Of a stretch of 34,440 nucleotides of DNA, positions 8,339-17,144 are shown piece by piece. The notes below the pieces were generated by a model that worked only from the letters and a program-made list of their open reading frames with translations, searched no databases and was not told the origin of the DNA. Location: assembly GCA_903862465.1 (NCBI GenBank), contig CAIOYH010000189.1:1-34440 (forward strand), written 5' to 3'. Each line of letters opens with the position of its first letter. Position 1 is the stretch's first letter. A program made the translations under genes and the position numbers. This stretch comes from an uncultured bacterium (GTDB lineage Bacteria; Bacteroidota; Bacteroidia; Bacteroidales; CAIWKO01).

Positions 8339-9070
8339 CTACATAATCACCGATTGCCATACATCGCTCGGCGCACTATATTGTCCTTTTTTTCCTTTCA
8401 TCATCATTTTAACGAAATACCACGCACGCATGGCTTCTTGTTCTTGTGCGAACACACGTTCGTACTTGCCATTTTTCACCATCCCATCAAAAACAAATTT
8501 GTCTGATGAGGGAACAACTGTCACGCTTGCTGCCGTAAAAGCGATAAACACATGAATGTTTTCAACGCCATCGCCTTTTGCTTTGCTTAGTTGACCCGGA
8601 ACCAACACTTCATTATGATGCACCAAATGTTCGCCCCAACTAACAGTACCCACGAGGTTGTTGCCAACGAATATATGTGTACTTAAGGTTTTTACTAAAT
8701 CGGGAATGATAAGACCCATTTCAGCTTTTTGCTCATCGGTCACTTTTGGATTGTAGCGAATATAGCGATTTAAAAACAAACGAATGCTAGTGTCTGTAGG
8801 GTCGTCAGGGCGTCCTGACTCATAATCTTTGCGGGCTGCCTTCAATTCCACTTCTTGCGGATGCGTGAATACTTTGGTGAGAATGATTGCCCAAATAACA
8901 TCCCATCGCAGCTTCTTTTTGCCCGCTGTGTTGGATAATAAGGTGAATTCGGCTGTTGCCGCCGTAGGCAGTCCCCATCCTGCCATATTGGCTAAGATAA
9001 AGGCAATTAATGTTTTTTGGAAGTCATCAAATTTTCCATTTGCTCTTGGGATACTCGGTTTTATTGGCAT
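8339..9070 (-). CDS. Hypothetical Bacteroidota protein, 243 residues
   Basis: No signal peptide or clear membrane helix. The N-terminal half is helical, with segments DDFQKTLIAFILAN, GWGLP, a helix pair rich in K/R, and the sequence RYIRYNPKVTDEQKAEMGL, which resembles a helical domain seen in many uncharacterised Bacteroidota proteins (iR-x-F-x-n-r-I-x-n-x-vTDe-x-r-x-x-lGl). The C-terminal half is beta-rich (SWGEHLVHHNEVLVP, then AFTAASVTVV) and could be a sandwich fold. It ends with a good terminator. A possible -7 element (TACCTTTG on the minus strand, 9545-9552) would place the 21-bp array inside its leader. Function unknown. Confidence 0.7.
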   Translation of the reverse strand: MPIKPSIPRANGKFDDFQKTLIAFILANMAGWGLPTAATAEFTLLSNTAGKKKLRWDVIWAIILTKVFTHPQEVELKAARKDYESGRPDDPTDTSIRLFLNRYIRYNPKVTDEQKAEMGLIIPDLVKTLSTHIFVGNNLVGTVSWGEHLVHHNEVLVPGQLSKAKGDGVENIHVFIAFTAASVTVVPSSDKFVFDGMVKNGKYERVFAQEQEAMRAWYFVKMMMKGKKGQYSAPSDVWQSVIM

Positions 9071-9181
9071 ATTCTTGTTTTTATTATTACTATTTAGGAT
9101 TCTATATATATTGATTATGTACTAGTTAACGCTGATGTTTTCCTGCTCTTTCAAATTATAAAACTGTTCGTAGCTGCTGCC

Positions 9182-9433
9182 GTACTCGCGTCCCAAAGTT
9201 GCGTACTGCAGTTCCTAGTTTGTGTACTGCAGTTCCTAGCTTGCGTACTGCAGTTCCCGATTTGCGTACTGCAGTTCCTAGCTTGTGTACAACAGTTCCT
9301 GACTTGTGTACTGCAGTTCCTAGCTTGCGTACTGCAGTTCCTAGCTTGCGTACTACAGTTCCCGGCTTGCGTACTGCGGTTCCTAGCTTGTGTACTACAG
9401 TTCCTGACTTATGTACTCCATTACCGAGCTTCC
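9182..9433. repeat. Tandem array of twelve 21-bp units (array 1)
   Basis: Twelve contiguous 21-bp units fill exactly 252 bp. A typical unit starts GTACTGCAGTTCCTAG and ends CTTGC. Inner units differ at a few positions (GCA/ACA, CCT/CCC, AGC/GAC/GGC, TGC/TGT); the first (9182-9202) and last (9413-9433) are degenerate. Three units (9224, 9308, 9329) are identical. Because 21 is divisible by 3, one frame on each strand stays open (heptapeptides RTAVPSL on plus, KLGTAVR on minus), but no credible start or domain goes with them. There are no spacers, so it is not a CRISPR array. Confidence 0.95.
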
Positions 9434-9544
9434 GAACGCAACATCACTGCTATCGTGGTTGAATTTATTACCTTCCTGCGAGTGTAAAAAATCAGCTATC
9501 AAACGTTTTAAAAAATCAAAGAACTATCTATATCTTTACGAGAA

Positions 9545-9552
9545 CAAAGGTA
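9545..9552 (-). promoter_or_regulatory. Possible -7 promoter element reading into array 1
   Basis: The complement of 9545-9552 reads TACCTTTG, a full match to the Bacteroidota -7 box TAnnTTTG. No TTG is seen at the usual distance upstream, so this is weak. If used, transcription would run through the 21-bp array to the gene at 9070. Confidence 0.3.
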
Positions 9553-9607
9553 AGTATAAAAATACCGTGCCGCGCTGTTATGGTCGTAAACACGGAAAGA
9601 TATTTTC

Positions 9608-9994
9608 CTAAGCCACGTATTCAACTACATTAAAGATATTTGCAAGAAATAAAAAGTTTTCTATATGTACCTCCGCCACGTATAATTCCTCCACGTTTTT
9701 AAGCATCACCATGATACCTCTTCCATAGTAACGAAACTTGATGGCATAACTCATGTTTATGCTATGTTGTTTGCCTAAATGGCAAAAAATCATGGGGTCG
9801 CATTGCAGCTCGAACGCCTTTAGGCTCATTTTCCGCTTCCATTGGTTGCCCACCTTAAAAAAGATGCTCAAATCCTTGTTCTTTACACATAAATACGCCA
9901 CCGTATTGGGGTCGTCTATAGCTATTTTAGGCATGCCCGGCAGATGGACGATACCGTAAACTATTGACTTTGGTTTCTTTTTTCGAGGGCACAT
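9608..9994 (-). CDS. Stand-alone LytTR-like DNA-binding protein
   Basis: 128 residues with no receiver or membrane domain. After a basic N-terminus (MCPRKKKPKS), the sequence follows the LytTR plan: a strand with KNKDLSIFFKV, the SLKAFE segment, then IFCHLGKQHSINMSYAIKF matching the family's F-x-r-x-H-[rk]-S-x-x-N-x-x-x-I core, and a last strand ELYVAEVHIENFLF. Such proteins bind DNA directly. It diverges from the restriction-modification genes, with its own promoter at about 10031, so it could control them or the array region; that is positional inference. The match is by pattern only and moderately sure. Confidence 0.55.
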   Translation of the reverse strand: MCPRKKKPKSIVYGIVHLPGMPKIAIDDPNTVAYLCVKNKDLSIFFKVGNQWKRKMSLKAFELQCDPMIFCHLGKQHSINMSYAIKFRYYGRGIMVMLKNVEELYVAEVHIENFLFLANIFNVVEYVA

Positions 9995-10008
9995 AGTTTT
10001 GTGGGTTT

Positions 10009-10038
10009 AGGTGGAAAAGAAATAATTGTGTAAAGGTA
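10009..10038 (-). promoter_or_regulatory. Promoter for the LytTR-like gene (near-consensus -7)
   Basis: The complement of 10031-10038 reads TACCTTTA, one base from TAnnTTTG. About 22 nt further upstream on that strand lies TTTG (near 10061-10064). The predicted start is about 30 nt before the ATG at 9994. Confidence 0.4.
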
Positions 10039-10044
10039 TAAAGA

Positions 10045-10079
10045 TTTGGGAAACATTACGCAAATAATATGTACTTTTG
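10045..10079 (+). promoter_or_regulatory. Promoter candidate for the restriction-modification genes
   Basis: TTTG at 10045-10048 and TACTTTTG at 10072-10079 give a full -7 match with a somewhat long 23-nt spacer. It overlaps the divergent promoter of the LytTR-like gene and leaves a leader of about 175 nt before the methyltransferase ATG at 10263. Confidence 0.45.
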
Positions 10080-10262
10080 CGAAAATAACTATTGTAAAAA
10101 TAAACTCTATTAGTAAACGTGGATGGCTTTGTGGGATAAAATATTTTGATATACAAGACTTGCTTTATGCATAAGCAATAGGGATTTCTATTAAAATAAA
10201 TTATTGACAAGTTATAATCACGAGCAATTAAGAAGTAATATTGTTGTCTTAGAAAATTTAAA

Positions 10263-11141
10263 ATGGAAATAAAATCAGATATATACCTTGGTGATAGTAA
10301 GGAACAACTAAAATTGCTCCTGAATGATTCTGTGGATTTAATTGTGACCTCTCCGCCTTATGCTGACCAACGCAACAGCACGTATGGAGGTATAAGTCAT
10401 GATAAGTATGTGGAATGGTTTCTGCCAATATCCGAGCAACTTTTGAGAGTGTTAAAACCAACCGGAACATTTGTACTAAATATAAAAGAAAAAGTTGTTG
10501 ATGGAGAACGCAGCACTTATGTAATGGAACTTATTATTGCTATGCGGAAACAAGGTTGGCTTTGGACTGAAGAGTTTATTTGGCACAAGAAAAACAGTTA
10601 TCCGGGAAAGTGGCCCAATCGTTTTCGAGATAGTTGGGAACGTCTGTTACAATTCAATAAGGAAAAACACTTCCACATGTATCAAGAGGAGGTAATGGTT
10701 CCAATGGGGGAATGGGCAAAGACAAGGCTTAAAAAACTATCTGATACCGATAAAATTAGAGACACATCCAAAGTTGGTAGCGGCTTTGGTAAAAACATCT
10801 CGAATTGGGTAGATAGAGATAAGGCATACCCGACCAATGTTCTTCATTTGGCAACTGAATGCAACAATAAAAATCATAGTGCAGCCTTTCCCGAAGAGCT
10901 ACCTGAATGGTTTATTAAACTCTTCACAAAAGAAAATGACACAGTGCTTGACCCTTTTATGGGCTCAGGAACAACTTTGGTTGTTGCTAATAGAATGAAG
11001 CGGCATTCAATAGGCATAGATGTTGTTCCTGAATATTATGAAATGGTACATAAACAATTAAACCCTTTAGAATTATACTTATTTGAACCTATTGAAACTT
11101 ATGGAAAAGCTAAACCTAAAAGACGTATCGAATTACGTTGA
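10263..11141 (+). CDS. Type II DNA methyltransferase (N4-cytosine/N6-adenine class, beta order)
   Basis: 292 residues. The catalytic motif IV TSPPY is at residues 29-33 and the SAM-binding motif I DPFMGSGTT starts at D230, so motif IV precedes motif I (beta class). TSPPY is frequent in N4-cytosine enzymes but also occurs in N6-adenine ones; the product cannot be fixed from this. The middle (about 110-190) holds the target-recognition region, and KNSYPGKWPNRFRDSWE is a family-typical segment. It protects host DNA from the nuclease encoded immediately downstream, whose reading frame overlaps the end of this one. The pair is noticeably A+T-rich compared with the flanking oxidoreductase and lipid genes, consistent with horizontal acquisition. 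Confidence 0.93.
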   Translation: MEIKSDIYLGDSKEQLKLLLNDSVDLIVTSPPYADQRNSTYGGISHDKYVEWFLPISEQLLRVLKPTGTFVLNIKEKVVDGERSTYVMELIIAMRKQGWLWTEEFIWHKKNSYPGKWPNRFRDSWERLLQFNKEKHFHMYQEEVMVPMGEWAKTRLKKLSDTDKIRDTSKVGSGFGKNISNWVDRDKAYPTNVLHLATECNNKNHSAAFPEELPEWFIKLFTKENDTVLDPFMGSGTTLVVANRMKRHSIGIDVVPEYYEMVHKQLNPLELYLFEPIETYGKAKPKRRIELR

Positions 11142-11838
11142 AATTAATATTGGAACATTCCATTCCAAACGTATTCAAAGCTTGGATAATTTAAAACTTT
11201 CACAAGTTCTGAAACGCAAAAATCCTTATCTATTTAAAGCAAAATATGTGCAGACATCAGAGCAGATTATTCGTGGAATTGTGGATGCTCATATATCATC
11301 AAACGAAGAAACCATTTTTGGAGACTGGCTCGAAGGGCTAGCTATATTCATCAACAGCAAGGTTTTTAATGGCAAGAAATCTGGGATAACCGGCATTGAT
11401 TTAGAGTTTGACACTGATGGTATTCGTTTTATTATCACAATTAAATCTGGACCTAATTGGGGTAATAGCTCCCAAGTAAAAAAGATGAAAGCTGATTTCA
11501 TTACAGCTAAAAAAGCATTACGAACAAGCAACTCTAAACTAAATATAGTTGCCATTAATGGCTGTTGCTACGGCAAGGATAACAGACCTGATAAAGGAGA
11601 ATACTTTAAATATTGTGGACAGAAGTTTTGGGAGTTTATTTCAGGTGATCAAAATCTTTACACAGAGATTATAGAACCACTTGGGAACAATGCCAAAGAG
11701 AAAAACGATGACTTTATTAAGTCATATAGCCAAATGATAAACAAGTTTACTAAAGAGTTTTCAAACGAGTTTTGCAATGATAATGGAGAAATTGATTGGA
11801 AGAAATTGGTGCAATTTAATTCATCTTCTACGGAATAA
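11083..11838 (+). CDS. PmeII-family type II restriction endonuclease
   Basis: 251 residues from the first ATG; an internal ATG at 11101 (residue 7) is equally possible. The start overlaps the methyltransferase end by 59 or 41 bp, which implies translational coupling. Conserved family segments are visible: NIGTFHSKRI, KNPYLFKAKY, a FGDWLEGLAIF helix, GIDLEF (D106), ITIKSGPNWGNSSQ (K121), CCYGK and GQKFWEFISG. D106 with K121 fits a PD-(D/E)xK-type metal-dependent nuclease core. It cuts unmodified DNA at the site methylated by the partner; the recognition sequence cannot be read from the protein. It ends at a TAA at 11836-11838 and no terminator is seen immediately after it. Confidence 0.9.
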   Translation: MNLLKLMEKLNLKDVSNYVEINIGTFHSKRIQSLDNLKLSQVLKRKNPYLFKAKYVQTSEQIIRGIVDAHISSNEETIFGDWLEGLAIFINSKVFNGKKSGITGIDLEFDTDGIRFIITIKSGPNWGNSSQVKKMKADFITAKKALRTSNSKLNIVAINGCCYGKDNRPDKGEYFKYCGQKFWEFISGDQNLYTEIIEPLGNNAKEKNDDFIKSYSQMINKFTKEFSNEFCNDNGEIDWKKLVQFNSSSTE

Positions 11839-11924
11839 TTATTTAATTGCAGATTGTTTCACAAAGCTTTATTTTCAATTATTTCTTAATTAAATCGTTT
11901 CAGCCTAAATTGCATAAGAACTAA

Positions 11925-12035
11925 AGTGAAAAAAGATATGTATCTCTCATCCATCTCAACAAACCTGCGGGTATCTATTTCGTGAAAGTTGATGATGGGG
12001 ATAAAGTGCTTATGGGGAAATTGATTATTCAGTAG
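11925..12035 (+). pseudogene. Remnant of a type IX secretion C-terminal sorting domain
   Basis: In one plus frame, between the stop at 11922-11924 and the TAG at 12033-12035, the translation ends with LNKPAGIYFVKV then GDKVLMGKLIIQ-stop. That is the last two strands of a type A sorting domain (L-x-x-G-x-Y-x-v-k-v ... K-l-i-x). The upstream part is missing and replaced by the restriction-modification locus. It is best explained as the tail of a secreted-protein gene truncated by insertion or deletion. The domain tail is short (37 codons) but its motif and natural stop are clear. Confidence 0.7.
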
Positions 12036-12128
12036 CATATAGCCCCATTCGACATTTGACTCTGCCTCCGTCGGATATACCAAAAGAAGCTGTGCCTTTT
12101 AATAAGGTTTTCTACACTTCAATACAAA

Positions 12129-12160
12129 AAAGAAGGCTTGCCACTCAGCAAGCCTTCTTT
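12129..12160. terminator. Strong bidirectional terminator
   Basis: AAAGAAGGCTTGC (12129-12141) pairs perfectly with GCAAGCCTTCTTT (12148-12160) around CACTCA; an A-run before and a T-run after make it active on both strands. It separates the plus-strand restriction-modification/remnant region from the minus-strand adhesin. Confidence 0.9.
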
Positions 12161-12252
12161 TATGGTTGAATTGTTCTATTGCTCTATTGATTTCGTCTTA
12201 GTGTAACTAAGTGTTCTTAGTGCCTAAGTGGTTTCCCTTTGGAGCTTGGATT

Positions 12253-12270
12253 TTGGTATTTGGTATTTGG
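12253..12270. repeat. Short 7-bp repeat tract (TTTGGTA type)
   Basis: TTGGTATTTGGTATTTGG lies just past the adhesin stop codon. It is the reverse complement of the CCAAATA heptamers seen at 29061-29158 and 23893-23934. Confidence 0.6.
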
Positions 12271-12275
12271 AACTT

Positions 12276-15200
12276 TTAATCCTTAATAAACTTCCTAACC
12301 CCTTTCCCATTTTCTGATGTAAGTACCATATAATACATGCCTCTCGCAAGCTTCGATATATCAATATCCATTTTGGGTTTCAGCATGGGTTGCGTTAGCA
12401 GCAATTGCCCTTCGATATTATAAAGTGAGAGCGTTGCGCTTGTAAAAGTATTTGATGAAGTGTTTTCAATCGTAATGGTAGTGTTGGCAGGGTTGGGGTA
12501 TAAATCAAAATTAGTAGTTGAATTATAGTCTGAAATTCCGGTACATGTTTGAACGTGAATTGTAATAGCTGCGGTAGCCGTGCAACCGGTGACCGTAACC
12601 GTAACTGAATAGGCAGTAGTAACAGCAGGGTTAACTGTGATAATTGTTGTTGCTAAGCCGGTGCTCCATAGATACGATCCGCCGCCGGATGCCGTGATAG
12701 TTGCACTTGAGCCTAAGCAAATCGTGTCGTGATTTGCAACAAGACCTGCCGTTGGAATAGGATATACATTAACGGCGCCCGAGACAGTGCTAGGCAATGC
12801 ACATCCGGAATCTATAGCAGCGCAATAATAATATTTCGTTCCTGCAATAGTTGTCAAAGGAGTATAAGTGGGGTTCGTTGCACCGGGTATCAATGTTCCA
12901 CCCGTGTTTGAAGAAACAGTATTGCTATACCATTGAAATCCGGTAACAGGTGCCGCAGCCACTGTTAAAGCTGTTGCTGGTCCGCCTAAGCATATACTTT
13001 GGGTAACTAGTGAAGGCTGTAAGGAGTACACTGCCGGAGTTGCCATATTTACAGTAACCGGGGTGCGGGTAGCGGAAACACAACCGCCTCCAACATACGT
13101 TACGGTAACAGAACCATTGCCGAAAGTAGAAAGCACTGTTGCGCTTGTGCTTGCAGCTGTAGCATCAATATAGGAACTTCCGCCATAACCTGATGTATAG
13201 GAGCCGCCGCCGCCGCCGCCGCCGACATAACCGCCGCCGCCTCCGCCGCCACCTGTGCTGCATGAACAGGAGGCGCCACCGCCACCAAATCCACCATCAC
13301 CGTAGCCGGCACCGGGCCATCCACCTGCTTGACCGCCCCTTTGTCCATTTCCTCCGCTTGTGAAACTTTTTGCAACAGGATTATATACTCCGTAAGTAAA
13401 ATTAACTCCGGGAGTTGAAAAGCCTGCACCATTACTTCCGAATTGCTGAATGGCAGAACTTACAACGGCTGTTGTTGTGCTTGCATTCTGACCTGCAACA
13501 ACAATTTGTGCGGAACCACCGCCGCCACCTGCAACAAACAAAGGTGTGGCTGTTGTATAACTTGCGCCCTGAGCCACAAATGAACCACCACCACCACCAT
13601 CAGAATTAGTAAGAGCATGGCTTGAACCCACTTGTCCAACTATAATATTAAGTATAGTGCCGGCATTAAGCATAACGGTTCCGTTAACCTGCGCTCCATA
13701 GCCTGAATAGGTTGCTAAAGTTCCTCCACTAGCTCCCTTAACTGCAAAAGTATAAGAACCTGTTGCGGGAACAGTCCATTGCTGAATACCCCTTCCTAAT
13801 ACAGTAACTGCTCCGGCAAGCGTTGTGCTTGCATAAGCCGTGTTTACCATGGCTTGTGTTGGTCCAACGGTATCAGTAGCCGTACAACTGGTGAAATTAT
13901 ATATGGTGCTAGCCGGTTGGGATGCTTCCGCATAATAGGTAGTAGGAGCAGTTGGTGAAACAACAAAATTGCCGCCACTGGCTGAAGTACCTATTAGTGT
14001 TCCACCTGTTGGAACGGTGTACCAAGTGATAGTAGCTCCGGGTTCAATGGCGCTAAGGCTTGTTGAACTGCCGGGGCAAATTGTTGGCGGTGTAGCCGTA
14101 ACAATAGTAGGTGCACTAATGATAACAGCATTAAACGTAGCAGAATTTTGAGTTGCCCCACAACTTGTAACTGCGCAGTATATGTTTGCGTTGGCTGTTA
14201 AACTACCGGGATCAAACGTTTGAGTAGTGATACCGGTTGAAACTCCGCCTAAATACCATAAATACGTAAATGTTCCGTTACCTCCCGACCCTGCTGCTGA
14301 AAGTGTTCCGGGCGAAGCACCTGAACAAATACTGGGAGAACCGCCGGATAATACAGGTGTTCCATTTGCAGGATATACTGCAATTGGACCGGAAACATTA
14401 CTAGGAAAGCTACAGCCACTTGTTGCAATGCAATAGTAATAAAGCGTGCCTGCTGTTGTGGTAAGGGGCGTATATGTAGTGTTGGTTGCTCCGGGTATTA
14501 ATGTTCCTCCGGTATTTGATGCTGTAGCATTACTGTACCATTGATATGATGTTGCAGGTGAAGCAGCAACTGTTAAAGGCGTAGGTGCACTATTAAAGCA
14601 TAAGGTTTGTGTGGCTGTTGCAGGTTGTACTGAAAATACAGGACCCGGAATCACGGTAACAGTAACAGGAACGCGAGTTGGACTTGCGCAACTGGGAGTA
14701 TAATAAGCTATGATTACTTGACCGTTGCCTGCATTTGTAGCAGCCGTATTTGTTTGGGTTGTGCCGCTATTGTAAGAACCACCGCCATATCCGCTAGCTA
14801 AAGTAGAAGTAAGATTATATCCGCTACCGCCACTATATCCTCCACCTGCGCCTGCTTGAAAATTACAAGAACTATAATAATCTGCCGTAGCGCCACCTCC
14901 AAAACCACCTGGTCCATAGGATGCACTTATGCCACCGGCGCCGCCCTGACGGAATCCTTGACCCCCAACACCATAAGTAGGAAAGTAAGTATCATTTCCA
15001 CCGGAAGTATAAAATCCACCACCACCTCCACCGCATGATGTGGAAGCTGCTCCGTTACCATTCGTGCCTGGCACAGGTCCACCGCCATCACCGGTGGTTG
15101 TAACATTCGTTATTTGTCCTCCTTGTCCTGCACCACTCGTATAGCTTCCGCCACCGCCTCCTGCACATATCATGGGTGTAGCCGTAGTATAACTTGCGCC

Positions 15201-16673
15201 TAAAGCAACAAATGTACCTCCACCACCACCAGGCATACACGAACAACCGGTACCACCAGGTTGCTGTCCTACTAAGATGGATAAAACTTGTCCGCCGGTT
15301 ACAGTGAATGTGCCTTGTACTGATGCGCCAAGCCCGCCTGGTGCTGCTGCACTATATTGTCCACCTTGTGCTCCTTTTGCTGTAATGGTAAGCGAGTTAA
15401 CTCCTGCCGGAACAGTCCATGTAACAATAGAACCGGTATATGAATACGTTGTGCTTGTAAAATTGTTGCCTACTGCTTCTGCATAATAGGTTGTAGTTGC
15501 CGTTGGTGAAACTGCATAATTTGCTCCGCTTACTGAATTGCCAATACTAGTTCCACCAGTTGGAACAGTGTACCAGTTGATTGTGTAACCCGTTGCAGTT
15601 GCACTTAAGTTGGTTGAGCTACCATTACAAATTGTAGATGGTGTGGCTGTAACGCTTGTAGGGTTTGGCGGATTTGCTACAATTATTGCTCCTGATACAG
15701 TACTGGTTACTGATGAACCGCAAGTATTAGAAACAACGCAATAATAATATAAAGTCCCGATTGCTAATGTCGAAGGAGTATAGCTGCTGCTTGTAGCTCC
15801 GCTGATAAGTGTTCCTCCTGAGTTTGTTGCTACAGTATTGCTGTACCATTGATAATTTGTAGCAGTGGCTGATATTGTTAAGGGCGCGACTGCACCGCTG
15901 GGACATAAATTCTGAGATGCTGTTGATGGTTGAGTTGTTATTGCTACAGGAGGTGTCCATGTGTAGGTTTGTCCATTGGCAGGATAAACAGTAGAAGAGT
16001 ATGTTAAAGTATCAGCATTCGAGGTGCCAGTAATAGTAGCTGCCCATGAAGTTGTAGTTTTCCTGCAATTAAAATCCGCAACAGTAGCACCGGTAAGACC
16101 AACTTGTTTTCTTAAATGATCTACTGCAACACCTGCACCATAACATATTTGAATAGTATTAGAAGTTTCATATAATTTTAGTTGCATAGGCAAGGTACTA
16201 GATGTACTTACATTATCAACGTAATAATTGGTAAACTGAATAGTAAATACTCTGTTTGGTGCAGTACCTGTAAGTGACCATACAGGAGCTCCAAATAGTT
16301 TCCCATTACCGGCACATATTGCAATACAGTTGGGTAAAGAAGATAATGGAACGTACGTAGTTGTTGAAGATGCTGTAACTCCAAGCTGAGCAAAGCCATT
16401 TGTATTTGCTGATATTTGAGTAAATGTTATGCCATGATAAACAAAATTAAATCCAATGCTGGTTAAGGCTGAATAGCCATCATCAGTGGTACCGCCCGCA
16501 AGCGTAAAAGCTGTGCCTGAAATGGCATTGTAGGGTCCTGATGTCTGAGAAAAGCAATACGTTGAAACATTTTGCGCTTTCACTTCCAAGTTTACGCTAA
16601 AAAGCATAATCATAACCATTGCAACTATCGTCGCAGCGGTTTTTCTAATAATTGATGTGTAGATATTTTTCAT
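12276..16673 (-). CDS. Giant secreted surface protein with T9SS type A sorting domain and duplicated glycine-rich/Ig-like modules
   Basis: 1465 residues. A signal peptide (to about residue 33, ending EVKAQN) is followed by a beta-rich N-domain (34-240). Then come Ig-like repeats with the hallmark QWYSN...YYYC (about 245-335, 670-760, 1205-1290), short repeats beginning TATP and ending TTYYAEA, and two very glycine-rich domains (about 430-656 and 960-1194) with GGGGGS runs and the pattern FVAxGASYTTATP, resembling the bacterial ALK/LTK-type glycine-rich family. Residues from about 335 to 770 and 855 to 1295 are two copies of one compound module. The C-terminus (about 1390-1465) is a type A sorting domain: DLYPNPAN, LYNIEGQLL, SKLARGMYYM. 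The protein should cross the outer membrane through the type IX system and be anchored or released; an adhesin or matrix role is likely but not shown. Confidence 0.88.
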   Translation of the reverse strand: MKNIYTSIIRKTAATIVAMVMIMLFSVNLEVKAQNVSTYCFSQTSGPYNAISGTAFTLAGGTTDDGYSALTSIGFNFVYHGITFTQISANTNGFAQLGVTASSTTTYVPLSSLPNCIAICAGNGKLFGAPVWSLTGTAPNRVFTIQFTNYYVDNVSTSSTLPMQLKLYETSNTIQICYGAGVAVDHLRKQVGLTGATVADFNCRKTTTSWAATITGTSNADTLTYSSTVYPANGQTYTWTPPVAITTQPSTASQNLCPSGAVAPLTISATATNYQWYSNTVATNSGGTLISGATSSSYTPSTLAIGTLYYYCVVSNTCGSSVTSTVSGAIIVANPPNPTSVTATPSTICNGSSTNLSATATGYTINWYTVPTGGTSIGNSVSGANYAVSPTATTTYYAEAVGNNFTSTTYSYTGSIVTWTVPAGVNSLTITAKGAQGGQYSAAAPGGLGASVQGTFTVTGGQVLSILVGQQPGGTGCSCMPGGGGGTFVALGASYTTATPMICAGGGGGSYTSGAGQGGQITNVTTTGDGGGPVPGTNGNGAASTSCGGGGGGFYTSGGNDTYFPTYGVGGQGFRQGGAGGISASYGPGGFGGGATADYYSSCNFQAGAGGGYSGGSGYNLTSTLASGYGGGSYNSGTTQTNTAATNAGNGQVIIAYYTPSCASPTRVPVTVTVIPGPVFSVQPATATQTLCFNSAPTPLTVAASPATSYQWYSNATASNTGGTLIPGATNTTYTPLTTTAGTLYYYCIATSGCSFPSNVSGPIAVYPANGTPVLSGGSPSICSGASPGTLSAAGSGGNGTFTYLWYLGGVSTGITTQTFDPGSLTANANIYCAVTSCGATQNSATFNAVIISAPTIVTATPPTICPGSSTSLSAIEPGATITWYTVPTGGTLIGTSASGGNFVVSPTAPTTYYAEASQPASTIYNFTSCTATDTVGPTQAMVNTAYASTTLAGAVTVLGRGIQQWTVPATGSYTFAVKGASGGTLATYSGYGAQVNGTVMLNAGTILNIIVGQVGSSHALTNSDGGGGGSFVAQGASYTTATPLFVAGGGGGSAQIVVAGQNASTTTAVVSSAIQQFGSNGAGFSTPGVNFTYGVYNPVAKSFTSGGNGQRGGQAGGWPGAGYGDGGFGGGGASCSCSTGGGGGGGGYVGGGGGGGSYTSGYGGSSYIDATAASTSATVLSTFGNGSVTVTYVGGGCVSATRTPVTVNMATPAVYSLQPSLVTQSICLGGPATALTVAAAPVTGFQWYSNTVSSNTGGTLIPGATNPTYTPLTTIAGTKYYYCAAIDSGCALPSTVSGAVNVYPIPTAGLVANHDTICLGSSATITASGGGSYLWSTGLATTIITVNPAVTTAYSVTVTVTGCTATAAITIHVQTCTGISDYNSTTNFDLYPNPANTTITIENTSSNTFTSATLSLYNIEGQLLLTQPMLKPKMDIDISKLARGMYYMVLTSENGKGVRKFIKD

Positions 16674-16722
16674 TTTTTCTATTTTTTGTTTATTTGTTTT
16701 TTGATTGTTTATTGAAGAGCTT

Positions 16723-17091
16723 TTAATTTCTAATTATAGGTCCAACAAACTCAAGCTTTGAAAGCAAGTTGAGCCTGCCGAAACGAACTTTCAGTACTGC
16801 GGAACTAACTTGCAAGTCTGAAAAGTCGTTGTTTTGAATCATAAAATGTCTTGAATGGTCTGCATTATGGGTTTTTTCTTCAGCAGAAAGGTTTAGCTGT
16901 TCAAGCCTACTTGCTGCATGATGATGAAAGCTAAGTGCATCATCATTCAAATTATTATGTTGGGCAGCACTAAGAGCTTTTTCCATAGGAAATAAAGGAT
17001 AAGAGGGGGGCGTGTGTGTGTAAAAGTGTCTCACTCCATCTTTTTTGATAGAAATATAACCACCACAATTAAAATCAAACTTACCGATCAT
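16723..17091 (-). CDS. Possible small protein of unknown function in the adhesin leader
   Basis: 122 codons from an ATG at 17091 to the stop at 16723, 49 bp upstream of the adhesin start. There is no signal peptide, known domain or transmembrane segment; histidine is frequent (HFYTHTPP, LSFHHHAASR). A well-formed promoter (17145-17174) lies 54 bp upstream, so the region is probably transcribed, but the message could simply be a long adhesin leader. Residues FGRLNLLSKLEFVGPIIRN at the end are unusual in a real C-terminus. Kept as a low-confidence gene. Confidence 0.3.
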   Translation of the reverse strand: MIGKFDFNCGGYISIKKDGVRHFYTHTPPSYPLFPMEKALSAAQHNNLNDDALSFHHHAASRLEQLNLSAEEKTHNADHSRHFMIQNNDFSDLQVSSAVLKVRFGRLNLLSKLEFVGPIIRN

Positions 17092-17144
17092 AAGCTGTTA
17101 GATTATTTTTTTTACTACACCATTTTTATCACTGAAATAATTTG

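Noticed and set aside
9182-9433. CRISPR array
   Set aside because: The 21-bp units are contiguous with no unique spacers, and no cas gene is in the window.
9199-9462. 87-codon plus-strand gene of RTAVPSL heptads
   Set aside because: It is open only because 21 is divisible by 3; no unique domain or promoter, and the opposite strand is open as well.
10007-10210. 67-codon minus-strand frame between divergent promoters
   Set aside because: It covers the promoter region and has no family resemblance.
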